Under the pieces are notes generated by a model, which worked only from the letters and a program-made list of their open reading frames with translations, was not told the DNA's origin and did not search any database. This document shows positions 1 through 12,100 of a stretch of DNA of 64,000 nucleotides, one piece after another. This stretch comes from Limnephilus marmoratus (Eukaryota; Arthropoda; Insecta; Trichoptera; Limnephilidae), in the NCBI GenBank assembly GCA_917880885.1, contig OU862928.1, positions 38,552,962 through 38,616,961 of the forward strand, read 5' to 3'. Position 1 is the first letter of the stretch, and every line of letters starts with the position of its first letter. Position numbers and translations under genes: made by a program.

Positions 1-2970
1 CTTGGTGTCGGTCATTACTTTGGGTCTATGGCACCGACGTTGCTGAAATTTCGAATTCTTACTAAGAATCATGGTCTGTACAAAAATCAATCAAAAACTC
101 TACCTTAAGAAGAATTTTAAATAAATATCTTCGTTTTCGTACTCAGGTATGGTCGTTTAAACACTTTGGGTCGGTCATTACTTTGGCCCTATGGCACCGA
201 CGCGGTTGAAATTTCGAATTCTTACAAAGAATAATGATCTGTACACGAATCAATTAAAAAATTCTCCTAAAGAAGAATTTTATAAAAATATCTTCGTTTT
301 AGTACTTGGGTTTGGTCGTTTAAACACGTGGGGTCGGTCATTTCTTTGGCTCTATGGCACCAAAGCGGCTGAAATTTCGAATTCTTATAAAGAATAATGA
401 TCTGTACACGAATCAATTAAAAACTCTTCCTAAAGAAGAATTTTATAAAAATATCTTCGTTTTAGTACTTGGGTTTGGTCGTTTAAACACGTGGGGTCGG
501 TCATTTCTTTGGCTCTATGGCACCAAAGCGGCTGAAATTTCGAATTCTTACTAAGAATCATGGTCTGTGCACGAATCAATCAAAAACTCTTCCTAAAGAA
601 GAATTTTTTAAAAATATCATCGTTTTAGCACTTGGGTTTGGTTTAAACACTTGGTGTCGGTCATTTCTTTGGCCCTACGGCACCGACGCGGCTGAAATTT
701 CGAATTCTTACTAAGAATCATGGTCTGTACACGAATCAATCAAAAATTTTCCAAAAGAAGAATTTTTAAAAAATATCATCGTTTTAGCACTTGGGTTTGA
801 TCGTTAAAGCACTTGGTGTCGGTCATTTCTTTGGCTCTATGGCACCAAAGCGGCTGAAATTATGAATTCTTACTAAGAATCATGGTCTGTACACGAATCA
901 ATCAAAAACTCTTCCTAAAGAAGAATTTTTAAAAAAGATCATCGTTTTGGCACTTGGGTTCGGTCGTTTAAACACTTGGTGTCGGTCATTTCTTTGGCCC
1001 TACGGCACCGACGCCGCTGAAATTTCGAATTCTTACTAAGAATCATGGTCTGTACACGCATCCATCGAAAATTTTTCCAAAAGAAGAATTTTATATAAAT
1101 ATCTTCGTTTTAGCACTTGGGTTTGGTCGCTTAAACATTTGTTGTCGGTCATTTCTTTGGTTTTATGCACCGACATGTCATGGTCTGTACACGAATCTAT
1201 CAAAAATTCTTCCCAAAGAAGAATATTTAAAAAAATATCATCGTTATAGCACTTGGGTTTAGTCGTTTAAACACTTGGTGTCGGTCATTTCTTTGGCTCT
1301 TTGGCACCGAAGCGGCTGAAATTTCGAATTCTTACTAAGAATCATGGTCTGTAAACGAATCTATCAAAAATTCTTCCCAAAGAAGAATATTTAAAAAAAT
1401 ATCATCGTTATAGCACTTGGGTTTAGTCGTTTAAACACTTGGTGTCGGTCATTTCTTTGGCTCTTTGGCACCGAAGCGGCTGAAATTTCGAATTCTTACT
1501 AAGAATCATGGTCTGTACACGAATCAACCAAAAACTCTTCCTAAGGAAGAATTAAAAAAAAATATCATCGTTTTAGCACTTGGGTTTGGTCGTTTAAACA
1601 CTTGGTGGCGGTCATTTCTTTGGCCCTACGGCACAGACGCGGTTGAAATTTCGAATTATTACTAAGAATCATGGTCTGTACACGAATCAATCAAAAACTC
1701 TTCCTAAAGAAGAATTTAAAAAAAAATATCATCGTTTAAACCCTTGGGGTCGGTCATTACTTTGGTCCTATTGCACTGACGCGGCTGAAATTTCGAATTC
1801 TTACTAAGAATCATGGCCTGTACACGAGACAACCAAAAACTCTTCCTAAGGAAGAATAAAAAAAATATCATCGCCTTAGCACTTGGGTTTGGTCGTTTAA
1901 ACACTTAAGGTCGGTCATTACTTTGGTCCTATGGCACCGACGCCGCTGAAATTTCGAATTCTTACTAAGAATCATGGTCTGTTTACGAATCAATCAAAAA
2001 CTCTTCTTAAGAAGAATTAAAAAAAATATCATCGTTTTAGCACTTGGGTTTGGTCGTTTAACTACTTAAGGTCGGTCATTACTTTGGCCCTATGGCACCG
2101 ACGCCGCTGAAATTTCGAATTCTTACTAAGAATCATGGTCTGTATACGAATCAATCAAAAACTCTTCCTTAAGAAGAATTAAAAAAAAAAATTTCATCGT
2201 TTTAGCACTTGGGTTCGGTCGTTTAAACACTTGGTGTCGGTTATTACTTCGGCCCTATGGCACCGATGCGGCTGAAATTTTGGATTCTTGCTAAGAATCA
2301 TGGTCTGTACACGAATCAATAAAAAAAAATTGTAAAGAAGAAATTAAAAAAAAAACATCGTTTTAGCTTTTGGGTTTGGTCGTTTAAACACTTGGGGTCG
2401 GTCATTACTTCAGCTCTACGGCACCTATGCGGCTGAAATTTTGGATTCTTTCCAAGAATCATGGTCTGTACACGAATTAATCAAACAATCCTTGAAGAAT
2501 TTAAAAAAATCATCGTTTTCACCCTTGGGATGGGTCGTTTTAGTACTTGGGTTAGGTCGTTTTAACACTTGGGGTCGGTTATGTTGGCACCGATGCGCCT
2601 GAAATTTTGGATTCTTACTAGTAATCATGGTCTGTAAACGAATTAATCAAAAAACCGTCCAAAAGAAGAATAAAAATAAACACCGTTTTAGCAATTGGGT
2701 TCAGCCGTTTAATCACGTTGTCATAAATTCAGCCTTACGGCACCGATGCGGCTGAAATTTAAGATTCTTTCCAAGAATAGTCTGTACACAAATCAATCAA
2801 AAAATCGTCTCAAAGAAGAATTTGAAAAAAATATCATCGTTTTAGCACGTGGGTTAGGTCGTTTAAACACTTGGGGTATGCGGCTGAAATTTTGGATTCT
2901 TACTAAGAATCATGGTCTGTACACAAATCAATCAACAAATCTTTCGGGGTCACTTGGTTATATTTTGTGT
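1..2970. repeat. ~163-bp tandem satellite, about 18 diverged units
   Basis: Head-to-tail units recur with a spacing of about 163 bp; the phrase tatggcacc falls near 29, 191, 354 and 517 and then drifts. Each unit has the same order: a GGCACCGACGCGG word, an EcoRI-like gaattc, the short palindrome attcttactaagaat, a cacgaatcaatcaaaaactc block, an A-rich stretch and a TCGTTTAAACACTTGG block. Units near the left edge are most regular. Units after about 2,150 lose segments and diverge, and the array fades out near 2,970. Open frames of about 66 codons start at the shared ATGGCACC word, but they shift between units because 163 is not a multiple of three, so I do not call them genes. The array probably continues left of the window. 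Confidence 0.93.
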
Positions 2971-3387
2971 AATTAGGTAAACCGTTTTTTGCTTAAACCG
3001 ACTGCATATTCAACGGCCTTAACTATTCTTATTCTCGCCTCTGACCACTAAACGCTGAATTTTTCTTAGTCTTCACGTATTTTACCTATAATATTCAAAT
3101 GACTTTCTTTGAGGCTTCTCTGCGTGGTTGGCTAAGGGATACGGATGGTGGGTGTGGTTTACATTAGGCTCAATGCAATTTACATTTTTATTGGTACTTG
3201 CCAAATGATTTAAGACTTAATTGTTTATCGTATGTTCTCTATCTATTTATACAGTTGCTTACAAGGTTCATCACATGATGCAATGCTGCCTCATAAGCTT
3301 CTTGAACGATTTTTATTTTGCTTTATATATTATTTTTGCTTGTATTACCAACATGAATTGTTGTATTATGTTTTATTTTCCTGTTAA
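2971..3387. other. No recognisable feature
   Basis: AT-rich sequence with no convincing reading frame or repeat. A 62-codon frame at 3,221-3,409 is rich in hydrophobic residues but has no other support. Confidence 0.5.
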
Positions 3388-3561
3388 GCACTTGCATACT
3401 GCTTTCTAACAACGTATGCAGGGACACTCGAGGTCTAGACTCGTTCGAAATAAATAAATGTAGCTTCGCTTAGCAAAAAAATTAGAATCTTGCGAGAGCC
3501 TTGAAGGAGTAACTATCTGTTTCTTATACCAGGGCGGGTAAGTGGTGGATATCCTCCAATG
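3388..3561 (-). repeat. Rep-A dispersed repeat, copy 1
   Basis: In minus orientation this reads from a CATTGGAGG start, through an ACCACTTACCCGCCCTGGTATA block and a CTTGCGAGAG-type block, to GCATACGTTGTTAG and GCAAGTGC. The same order recurs near 3,622, 24,385, 25,145, 36,108 and 40,685. No coding capacity is visible. Family type is unknown. Confidence 0.75.
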
Positions 3562-3621
3562 CACATTCCCATTGTCTTGTCTATAATCATCCTAACACTT
3601 ATTGCATCTTGATTTCCCCCT

Positions 3622-3790
3622 TAGCACACGCATACTGCTTACTAACAACGTATGCAGGGGCATTCGTTGAAAATTAAATGCAGATTCGTTCATTCAAAAA
3701 AATTATAGTCCTTGCGAGAGCCTTGAAGGAGTAACCATATGTTTTATACCAGGGTGGGTGGGTGGGTGGGTGCATTGGAGGTTATCCACC
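3622..3790 (-). repeat. Rep-A dispersed repeat, copy 2, with GGGT microsatellite
   Basis: A second diverged Rep-A copy lies directly after copy 1 in the same orientation. The usual CCCGCC block has become a (GGGT)n microsatellite near 3,756-3,772. The far end is the CATTGGAGG boundary. Confidence 0.7.
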
Positions 3791-4222
3791 ACCCTTGAAT
3801 GAGGGGGCCAACTCTCAGGCGATCAACTGTTATGGAATCCTCTAGCTCTGGATAACCACTAAAAGATTTCTTCTATGGGCATCTTGCTGTGAGGCTGAAG
3901 ATCGGCAAGAGTAAGGTTGGTTATTAAATATTCCAACCAATTTAAGCTAACTGTTGTCTGTTAGGCCGTAGGTAATGAAAACGATTCGCAATTAAGATTT
4001 CAATGCGTTATTAGCTACATAAGGTTACAGACACGTTTTAACGAGGCCCCGATTAGAAAAACGGGCGCAACCAACAACATGCGCGATTTTACCACATCTC
4101 ACTCACTGAAGAATTGTACAGAGGATGTGTTGCATAAATATCGTCCAGTTGATTAGTCAGACATCTCCAAATAAGTAGGTACTACTGACACATGTCAATA
4201 ATATTTATTAATTTATAAGCAA
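3791..4222. other. No recognisable feature
   Basis: Mixed-composition sequence with no frame, repeat or RNA gene that I can support. Confidence 0.45.
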
Positions 4223-4515
4223 CTAGCTGGTCCCGGCATGCGTTGCTATGCCATTTAATAAAGAAATTGTTTCTCCCTGAGTGTCCTTTCCCATTCGTCC
4301 CGTTCCCCTTCCGCCTCCCCTTCTTCTCCTGCGTCCTCTTCCCCTCTCGCATTCCCACTCCGTCACCTCCAACTTCCCTCTCCCCACTCCAATTCCCAGG
4401 TTCCCATCCCCCCTCCCGCATTCCCTTTCCATCTTTCCCGCCTTCCCTCTTCCCTTTCCCGCTCCCTCAACCCGCCAACCATCCTCCCGCGTTCCATATA
4501 TTCAATCCCAGTACA
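4223..4515 (-). mobile_element. Helitron non-autonomous element, 3' half
   Basis: Read on the minus strand, the end is a GGCAT...ATGCC hairpin followed by GACCAGCTAG and a T, the usual CTRR|T Helitron terminus. The C/T-rich interior (purine-rich on minus) matches the complete copy at 14,721-15,118. The 5' half is missing because the poly(A) tail of the adjacent LINE starts at 4,516. Proline-rich open frames here are by-products of the C/T-rich sequence. Confidence 0.75.
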
Positions 4516-4554
<39 letters not shown>

Positions 4555-4819
4555 GCAACATTTATTATAATTACAATTTTACAACAAATATATAATTTTT
4601 TTTACAGGTATTTTTTTTTTTTTTTACTACCCTTCCATTTAAAGCATTTGCTTGTGTATGGAAGGGGAGTGTACATAAATGCTATTAGTTATTAGTTTGT
4701 TAGTACTTAAATAATTAATTGTACATAAATATATGTGAGCTGCAGTATTTGTTTGATAATGGTGTGAATTTTTTTAAAAAAAGAAAGAATGTAATGGAAA
4801 ACTAAGGATATTTGTAAGA

Positions 4820-7802
4820 TTAATTGACAGTAATTTTTTTCTTAAGAATATTTTTAAAATGTCTCTTGACAGAGAGCAGTATTCGGGTTTTATCATTAAT
4901 GCTTCTGATTTCTTCTGGTAGACGATTGAAAAAAGTTCTTCCCTGGTAAGTATAATGATGCTGTGCAAAAGACGTATTTAGTTTTGGGCATAGAAAAACA
5001 TGTTTAAGTCGAGTTCTGTTTTCATTTAAAAATGGATATTTATCTTTTTCCTTTATAATTTGAATCAATGAATTTTTAATATATAAATCTTTAAATGTGG
5101 GTACTTGAAATTCTTCAAACAGGCGTTCTGTTGGGTAGTCTAAGGATTTTTTTAATATAATTTTAATAATTGTCCTTTGTACAATTTCTATTGGAAGAAG
5201 GTTACATTTATACGCGGATCCCCAACTAATAATAGCGTATTGTAGAGTGGATTGAACTAAGGCATAGTAGATTAAATATAGATTTTTTATCGACAGAAAA
5301 TTTCTAATTCTTAAAAATATATATATTAATTTTCTGATTTTGTTTACTACTTGACATATTTGTTCCTTCCATTTCAGATTTTTGTCGATAATTACTCCGA
5401 GATATTTAATTTTATTTGTTGTTTTTAATATTGTACAGTTTGATTTGCAATAATTTTGGCTATGAATTTTAGTATTATCGTGTATGACAATGTTAAAATT
5501 TTTGGGAGCATCGTTTGGATGGATTGCAAATGGAATTACAAATGTCTTTTCACTATTTAGTGATAGTAAATTAGTGTCGAAAAAATTCTTAAGCGTGTTG
5601 ATGTCTTCTGTGGCCTTTAATTCTACATTTTCCCAAGTCTTTTCACTTATTATTAATACTGTATCGTCGGCGTATGATGTAATTTGACCATTTAAATGTT
5701 GAAAAAAAATATCATTTACATATATGGTAAAAAAAATTGGTCCAAGCACTGTACCTTGCGGGATTCCAAAGCTTGAAATCTCTTGATCACTATTAACATG
5801 ATTGATTTTTACCACTTGAGGGCGGTTTTTTAAGTAGTTTGTGATCCATTTAATCGCGTTGCCTTTAATGCCAATATCATTTAATTTTTTTAATAGCATC
5901 TCATGGGATATGCTATCGAATGCCTTTCTGAGGTCAATAAATATACCCGCACATTTTTTACCTTTATCTAATGATTCGTAAATGTATGAAGTTACGTTAG
6001 CAATGGCATCTTGTGTGCTGAGCGATTTAATAAAACCAAACTGGTTTTTGTGTAGTATTTTATTACTATCTAGGAAATTTACCAATTGTTTTTTTACTAT
6101 TTTTTCAAATATCTTTCCTATGTTAGAAATTAGACAAATTGGGCGATAATTCGTTACTTGTTGCGGATCACCAGATTTGTAAATAGGTGAGATTATTGTG
6201 TTTTTGTAATTCATTGGAAATATTCCTTTCGTTAAACTCAAGTTTATTAAATGAGTGATGGGTTTTATTAAGTAAGATTTCATAGATTTTAACATTTGTG
6301 CCGTAATAGAATCAAAACCGGGAGACGAACCTCCTTTCATATTTTCTATTATTTTTAAGATTTCACATTCTGTTGTTATTTCAAATGTTGAAAGTATATT
6401 ACGTTTCTGTAATTTTTTATTTTTTTGTTTTTCTGGGTTAGAAGGCTTATGAATATTTTTCGCAAGATTTTTTCCAACATTTGCAAAGAAGGAATTAAAT
6501 ATGTTTGCACATTGTTTAGGCTGTAAATTGGCATCTATAATTTTTTTATCATGTTCGATGTACTTAATATTTTGTGTTTTTTTTTGTATTGTTTATGGCC
6601 AAATTCACAGTTTTCCACATTTGTTTATGGTTATTTTCTGAAGATAATATTTTATTTTTAAAGAACTCTTCCTTACTTTTTTTAATATAAGATGTTAATT
6701 TATTTTTATATTTTTTATAAAAAATATATGCTTTTTCATCATGGGGATTTTTTAAAGTTGTTTTATAAAGTTTTTCTTTGTTTCTGATAGATATTATAAG
6801 TCCTTTGGTAATCCAAGGTTTTAAACATCTTAATTTTGATTTTATGTGTATTATTATTTCAGTTGTCGAATTTTTAATGTGTTGTGACAGGATTTTTTCA
6901 AAGTTTTTCGAACATATTTCGGTATCATCACTCTTTAAAACATTGTTCCAATTTTCCATTTTTAGTTTTTCAGAGAGAATAGTCATGTCTATTGTTGATT
7001 TTTTGGGTACTAAATTATGTTTTTTATGTTTAATATTATTATTATACAGAAGTAAGCATGAATGATGATCAGTTATGTTAGTTTTCCAAACAATTGATTT
7101 TAGTTTGTGAAGATCTTTAATGTTTACGTTTGCCCAAATGTGATCTAAACAAGATGGAGTATGTTCTTTTATTTCTCTAGTATTTTTATTTATGCAAGAT
7201 ATGAAATTTTGTTCAGTCATACAATTGATGTATTCAGTTTTGTTACTATTTTCTATTTTTTCATTAATGTTCACATTAAAATCACCCACCACGAAGCAGA
7301 GTTTATTTTTTAATTTTAATAATATGTATTTGAGGTCATTAATAAACGTAATAATACTTGAGCCATGCGTTCTATAGATAGCTATTAAATGATATATTGA
7401 TTTGCCGAGTTTGAAATGTACTTCGATGCAGTTTACCAAATGTATTGGGTGTTCTATAATGTTAACAATACTAAATTTATTATTTGCAAATATTATTATT
7501 CCCGAATTTTTGTTGATATCTACTTTGGTAGAAATATAATTGTACTCCGGTAAGTGATAAGACGGTGACTCAGCGTTTGTAAATGTTTCAGTTAACACTA
7601 TGAAGTCCGGCTTTTTAATTAAATTATTTATTTTTAGAATTAGTTCATCTAAATTTTTCTGAATGCTACGGATGTTTATGTGCATAATAATTATATCATT
7701 GATGTTTTTAGAAATAATTTTGTTACATGAATCAGTACAAATACATTCATATTCTTGAATTTTAATATTTAATTCTAATTCGCTATTTAAGAAATCGTCC
7801 AT
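4820..7802 (-). pseudogene. LINE ORF2 endonuclease-reverse transcriptase, one frame break
   Basis: Two adjacent frames together cover a typical Jockey ORF2 of about 990 codons. The first frame (7,802-6,564) is an APE-like endonuclease with HINIRSI, the glutamate in VLTETF, GDFNVN, a CLDHIW motif and TDHHS near the end. It runs into a stop just after a nine-base homopolymer (T run on plus at 6,577-6,585). Shifting by one base there continues an open frame into the reverse transcriptase, annotated from its first ATG at 6,340. RT motifs include NYRPICLIS, FIDLRKAFDS, GIPQGTVLGP and SYADD with the catalytic aspartates, then a thumb and C-terminal region ending at 4,820. No RNase H domain is seen. 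One extra A in the run is the simplest cause, by replication slippage or sequencing error. Confidence 0.85.
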
Positions 7803-7848
7803 TTAATTAATGTATTTTGAAAATTATATATAATTTTTTATTTTTTTT

Positions 7849-8913
7849 TTATTCAATGTCGTAGTTTATTCTTTCTTTGGCTAATTTAAGCATGTAAGAA
7901 CGGAACTTACATGTTTCGCTGTTTGTTCGGTGGTCTATTTCATTCATTTTACTGTTGAAGGAGTTTATTTCTTTCTTCTTGTTAGCTGAGTGACAGTTAG
8001 CGCATTTGGGCGGCAGTTCCAGGGATTTACACTCGGAGATGGGATGATCTTCTGAACAGTGCTTGCATGTTGGTTTATTCATTTTATTGTAGCATTTTTG
8101 TGCTGTGTGTCCGAATCTTTGACAATGGAAACATTGGGTAAGAACGTTACAATCGGTTACATAGATTCTCATGAATCCTAGATGAATTTTTTTTCTATTT
8201 ATAAGATGTAGTCTCAATTCTGGATTTGTTTGGAGAATTAAGTTTTTGCTGTTAGTTTTTTTGTTCGTAATGATGGCTTTAACTTGTAATATATTTTTAT
8301 CTTGGTATTTTTCACATATCATTTTGATGTCGTTGTTTTGTTCAATTATGTCTTCTAAGAATTCTTTTTCGGTATAGTCTTTGTCAAGTCCTTTGAATAT
8401 TACGCAAGGATCCGTTTTCACAAGTACCTCCGCTATTATGGTTTTGTCGACTTCATTTATCTTTTCTTTTAATTTTTTTGCGTCTTCTTTTTCTGGGCAT
8501 GTTATTATAATGTTTTTTTTTGTTTTTTTAAATTCACTTACTCGAATTCCCAACTGCGATATTTTGATTTTTTGTATTTTCTCTTTTATTTTTTCAGTGT
8601 CTTCTTCTTTTAAGCTTTTTATAATTATAGGAAATCGTTTTTCTTGTGTTTGTGGTATTAAGTTTTTTACTGCCGAAGAGTAAGAAAATAAGTTTTTTTG
8701 TGTTTGGTTTTTTTCTTGAATTTCACATTTTTCTTGTAATTTAGCTAATTCTATTGCCATGTGGGATATCATTTCCATGATGTTATTTATTTCTTTCATC
8801 ATTTTTGATTTGGTTTCTTTAGTAAGTTTATTTTCTTCTATGATTGTATGTAAGTCACTTATGTTTTGTTTCGCCTTAGTGATGAAGGCATGCGGATCAA
8901 CCGCTTCCTCCAT
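7849..8913 (-). CDS. LINE ORF1 nucleic-acid-binding (Gag-like) protein
   Basis: About 354 codons. The true start is likely the ATG at 8,913, which has a good AAAATGG context; the upstream in-frame GTG at 8,919 is not needed. The N-terminal ~100 residues are lysine/glutamate-rich and likely coiled coil. The middle (about 100-230) resembles the RNA-binding fold region of Jockey ORF1 proteins. The C-terminal third has three zinc knuckles in a row: CFHCQRFGHTAQKC, CKHCSEDHPISEC and CANCHSANKKK, the last degenerate. Such proteins bind the element's own RNA and form the retrotransposition particle. The frame is intact to its stop, 46 bases before ORF2. Three knuckles are typical of the Jockey and I groups. 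Confidence 0.85.
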   Translation of the reverse strand: MEEAVDPHAFITKAKQNISDLHTIIEENKLTKETKSKMMKEINNIMEMISHMAIELAKLQEKCEIQEKNQTQKNLFSYSSAVKNLIPQTQEKRFPIIIKSLKEEDTEKIKEKIQKIKISQLGIRVSEFKKTKKNIIITCPEKEDAKKLKEKINEVDKTIIAEVLVKTDPCVIFKGLDKDYTEKEFLEDIIEQNNDIKMICEKYQDKNILQVKAIITNKKTNSKNLILQTNPELRLHLINRKKIHLGFMRIYVTDCNVLTQCFHCQRFGHTAQKCYNKMNKPTCKHCSEDHPISECKSLELPPKCANCHSANKKKEINSFNSKMNEIDHRTNSETCKFRSYMLKLAKERINYDIE

Positions 8914-9167
8914 TTTCACGGGTTATGAATTATTTTATTTTCGGTTAATTTATATACTTTTAAAATTTGTCCGGGTTGGAAAGTGTTATTTTATTTGAAT
9001 CGCCGCTCACTCGCGTCCAACACCGTTAGAGGTTGAGGCGACACATTCAGTTTTTAAACAGCCCGCGTGCCACCTTTTACAATTTTTATTCAAATTTAAT
9101 TTTTCGTATATATTAAATTTGGTACCTAACATAGGTACCTATTTAAAATATCTAAAATTCTTGATTC

Positions 9168-9180
9168 GATTCAAACTATT
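9168..9180. repeat. Target-site duplication of LINE-2A, left copy
   Basis: The 13-base word GATTCAAACTATT directly precedes the T run at the 3' end of the minus-strand LINE and recurs exactly at 12,513-12,525. Confidence 0.85.
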
Positions 9181-12100
9181 TTTTTTTTTTTTTTAATGGC
9201 TCTTCACCCCAAAAGAGTGTTCTGGCCAGTGTCAAGTGAATGTTTTTGTGAGTGTAAATTTGTGAGTGTAATTTTTGGTTAATATTAACTAATTTAGTTT
9301 TAATAACAAGAACCTATCTACATTATATAATAATACTATACAAATAATAATAATAATAATACGCAAAATTATTACAATAAGAGATGATTTTAATTAAACA
9401 TAACAAGGAAATTAGAATATATGTTGACACAATTTATTGTGCGTAAAAAATAAAATAAATAAATAAATACATGAAACTTAACTTACAATTACAAATTGAT
9501 GCTGTTAATATTCAGGAAATTAGCCGAGACTTTATACACGCGTTTGTTCACAGAAGATAACAGGCATGCAATGTTGTAGGGAGGCAATATACCCGAACTG
9601 ATTAGGTGAGGGATGAAATTTTTGTATGAATTATTTATAGGACAACTGAAAAAAATATGATTGAGATCCTCTTCACCAAGACGACATTCACACATCGCAG
9701 AATTCTTAATATGAATTTTTGTCAGGTGAACATTGTGGCAGCAATGCCCTATCCGCATGCGGCAAATGGAGGATGTCGAGAATTTGTTAAAAGAAAGTCT
9801 GGAAAACCACGGTTTTGAAGGAATCGTTGGCTGAATTGTGAAAAAGCTATATCCTTTTGATTGACTAGATTCTTCCCAATGATTCTGCCATGTGGAAATC
9901 ATGTTTTCCTTCAATTTTATGAAAATGTCATCGGTGTTTAAAAATTTATATAAAATATCCCCCGAAATAATGGCATCTTTCGCCAATGAATCGGCCTTTT
10001 CATTTCCAGGGATACCGCAGTGACTAGGTATCCAAGCCAAGACGATTTCTTTGCCAGAGTCGGTTAATTTATGAATTAAAGTGCGAATTCCAACACAGAA
10101 ATCGTCTTCTGGGTAATGGAAAGGGGAAGAGTTTAATTTTTGAAGTGCACTCAGGGAATCGGAGAGAATTAAGAAGTTTCCAATGTGAACATCGTCAATG
10201 TATTTAAGGGATTCAAAAATGGCTATACATTCAGCAGTGAAAACGGAAGCCTCTTTTGGAAGTTTAATTTTTCTATCGACTTGATCTGATGGGCAGTGGA
10301 ATGCCGCTCCCACATGGTTTGATAAGGGAGACTTGGAACCATCTGTGTAAATAATTTTCCAGTTGGAATATTTCGAATTTAAAATTTGGATAAGTTTTCT
10401 TGGAGCATCGTGATTGTTAATTATGCCGAGAGAAAAAAGAATATTTGGTTTACACAAATGAATACGAAAGGAGTTGGCATATAAAGGAAGTCTGTCTGAT
10501 AGATTTAAGAGGGGTTTATACGCACAGTACGTATGGAGGCTTTTAACAAGAAGAGGGATTGATTTGTTCCTCCAATATGGAAGTGATTTCACTTGAGCAG
10601 TGAGTGCAGTAATTTTGTCTTTCAGTGGGTGATTAGAGAGTCTTAAGCATTTAAATAAAAACTTGTCAGCCAAGAACTGTCTTCTGAAATGAAGAGGAGC
10701 CTCCACAGCCTCCACTTGTAAAGCGTTAATTGGGGAAGAACGCATTGCTCCGATAATCAATCTTAAACTTTGAAATTGAATACGGTCCAACCTTGCGAGG
10801 TTCTTTTTAGAAGTGGGTTCAATGAGGAATGTCGCGTAATCCAAATGACTCCTAACATATGCGTTATAAAAAAGTTTTTGGGTGAATGGATGACTTCCCC
10901 ACCAGACCCGTGAAACGGCACGTAAAATGTTGAGGCCAGCTTGACATTTGTTAATGATTAAATTAACATACGGGTTCCATGTTAACTTAGAGTCTAAAAT
11001 TACCCCAAGGAATCTTATTTGTACCTGCATAGGGAGAATTGAATTATTTATTTGGACTGTTATACGCGGAGTAACACGTTTTCTGGAAAAGACGATAACA
11101 TTGCTTTTGGAGGGAGAAATTTCTAAGCCGTGATTTTTTAACCAGGTGTCAAGGTTTTTCATGCAAAAGTTAAGCACATCCTCCAGAATAGAAATAATTC
11201 GTCCTGAAATATATATAAAAAGATCATCCGCATACTGAAGTATTTTACAAGATGGATGCATACTCCGATGCAGGTCAAAGGTATAAATATTAAAAAGGAT
11301 AGGACTAAGGACGGAGCCCTGAGGCAAACCCTTGTTTACTATTCTTTCCAGTGGAGGGGAATCCAGCACCTGGATTTGAATTTTCCTGGTAAGAAGGAGG
11401 TTAATTATAAAACTGGAAAGCTTACGAGGGATGCCAATTTTTAACAATTTATTAAATAAAACATCTAATAAAACATTGTCAAAAGCTCCGCACACATCAA
11501 GGCAAACACCGACAAGGAATTCATTATCGGCCAGGGCCAACTGGATATCAGAGGTCAGGATGGACACACTTTCGATCGTACTTTTTCTTTTTCGAAAGCC
11601 AAACTGAGAGCTGGGAAGAATTTTCTCATTTTCTACATACCAGTCTAGACGTCTTTTAATCATATGTTCAGCTATTTTAACTAAGGAAGATGACAGAGCT
11701 ATAGGTCTGTAAGAAAGTCCAGAGTAAGGGTCTTTCTGGGGTTTCAGAATGGGAACAATTATTTGAGTTTTCCAGGATGATGGAATTTTGCCGGAGTCAA
11801 AGATCAGATTTATAATTGAAAGAAAATAGTTTAGTGTGGTAATGTCGCAGTTTTTAATAAAGCTATAAGGAATTCCATCTACACCAGCGGATGAGTCTGT
11901 GAGATCGTTTAAGACCTCCCTAAGTTCCGTTAAATTGAAGTGGGTGTCCATCCAACCCCGTGTTTTAAATGAGTATGTGAATTCTGTTTCATTAAAATTA
12001 CTTGCAGTTTGAGGAGCTAGTTTATCGGCAAATTCCTTCACCCACTCTGAAGTGAGTGGTCGAGTCACCGTTGGGACGTGAGAACCCTTAAACCTGCGAA

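Larger units (their letters stand above)
4516..9065 (-). mobile_element. LINE-1A: near full-length Jockey-type non-LTR retrotransposon
   Basis: A minus-strand element with an ORF1 zinc-knuckle protein, an ORF2 endonuclease-reverse transcriptase, a 3' UTR and a 27-base poly(A) tail (T run at 4,516-4,542). ORF1 and ORF2 are separated by 46 bases. The 5' end is uncertain; sequence upstream of ORF1 to about 9,065 is likely 5' UTR. I found no target-site duplication. The element sits inside a Helitron on its 3' side. One frame break in ORF2 means this copy is probably not autonomous. Confidence 0.85.

Noticed and set aside
191..1665. Repeated ~66-codon frames in the satellite units
   Set aside because: They arise from the shared ATGGCACC word, change frame between units and include unit-boundary sequence; no codon signal or domain.
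4243..4695. 150-codon proline/phenylalanine-rich frame
   Set aside because: Produced by the C/T-rich Helitron interior followed by the LINE poly(T); pure composition artefact.
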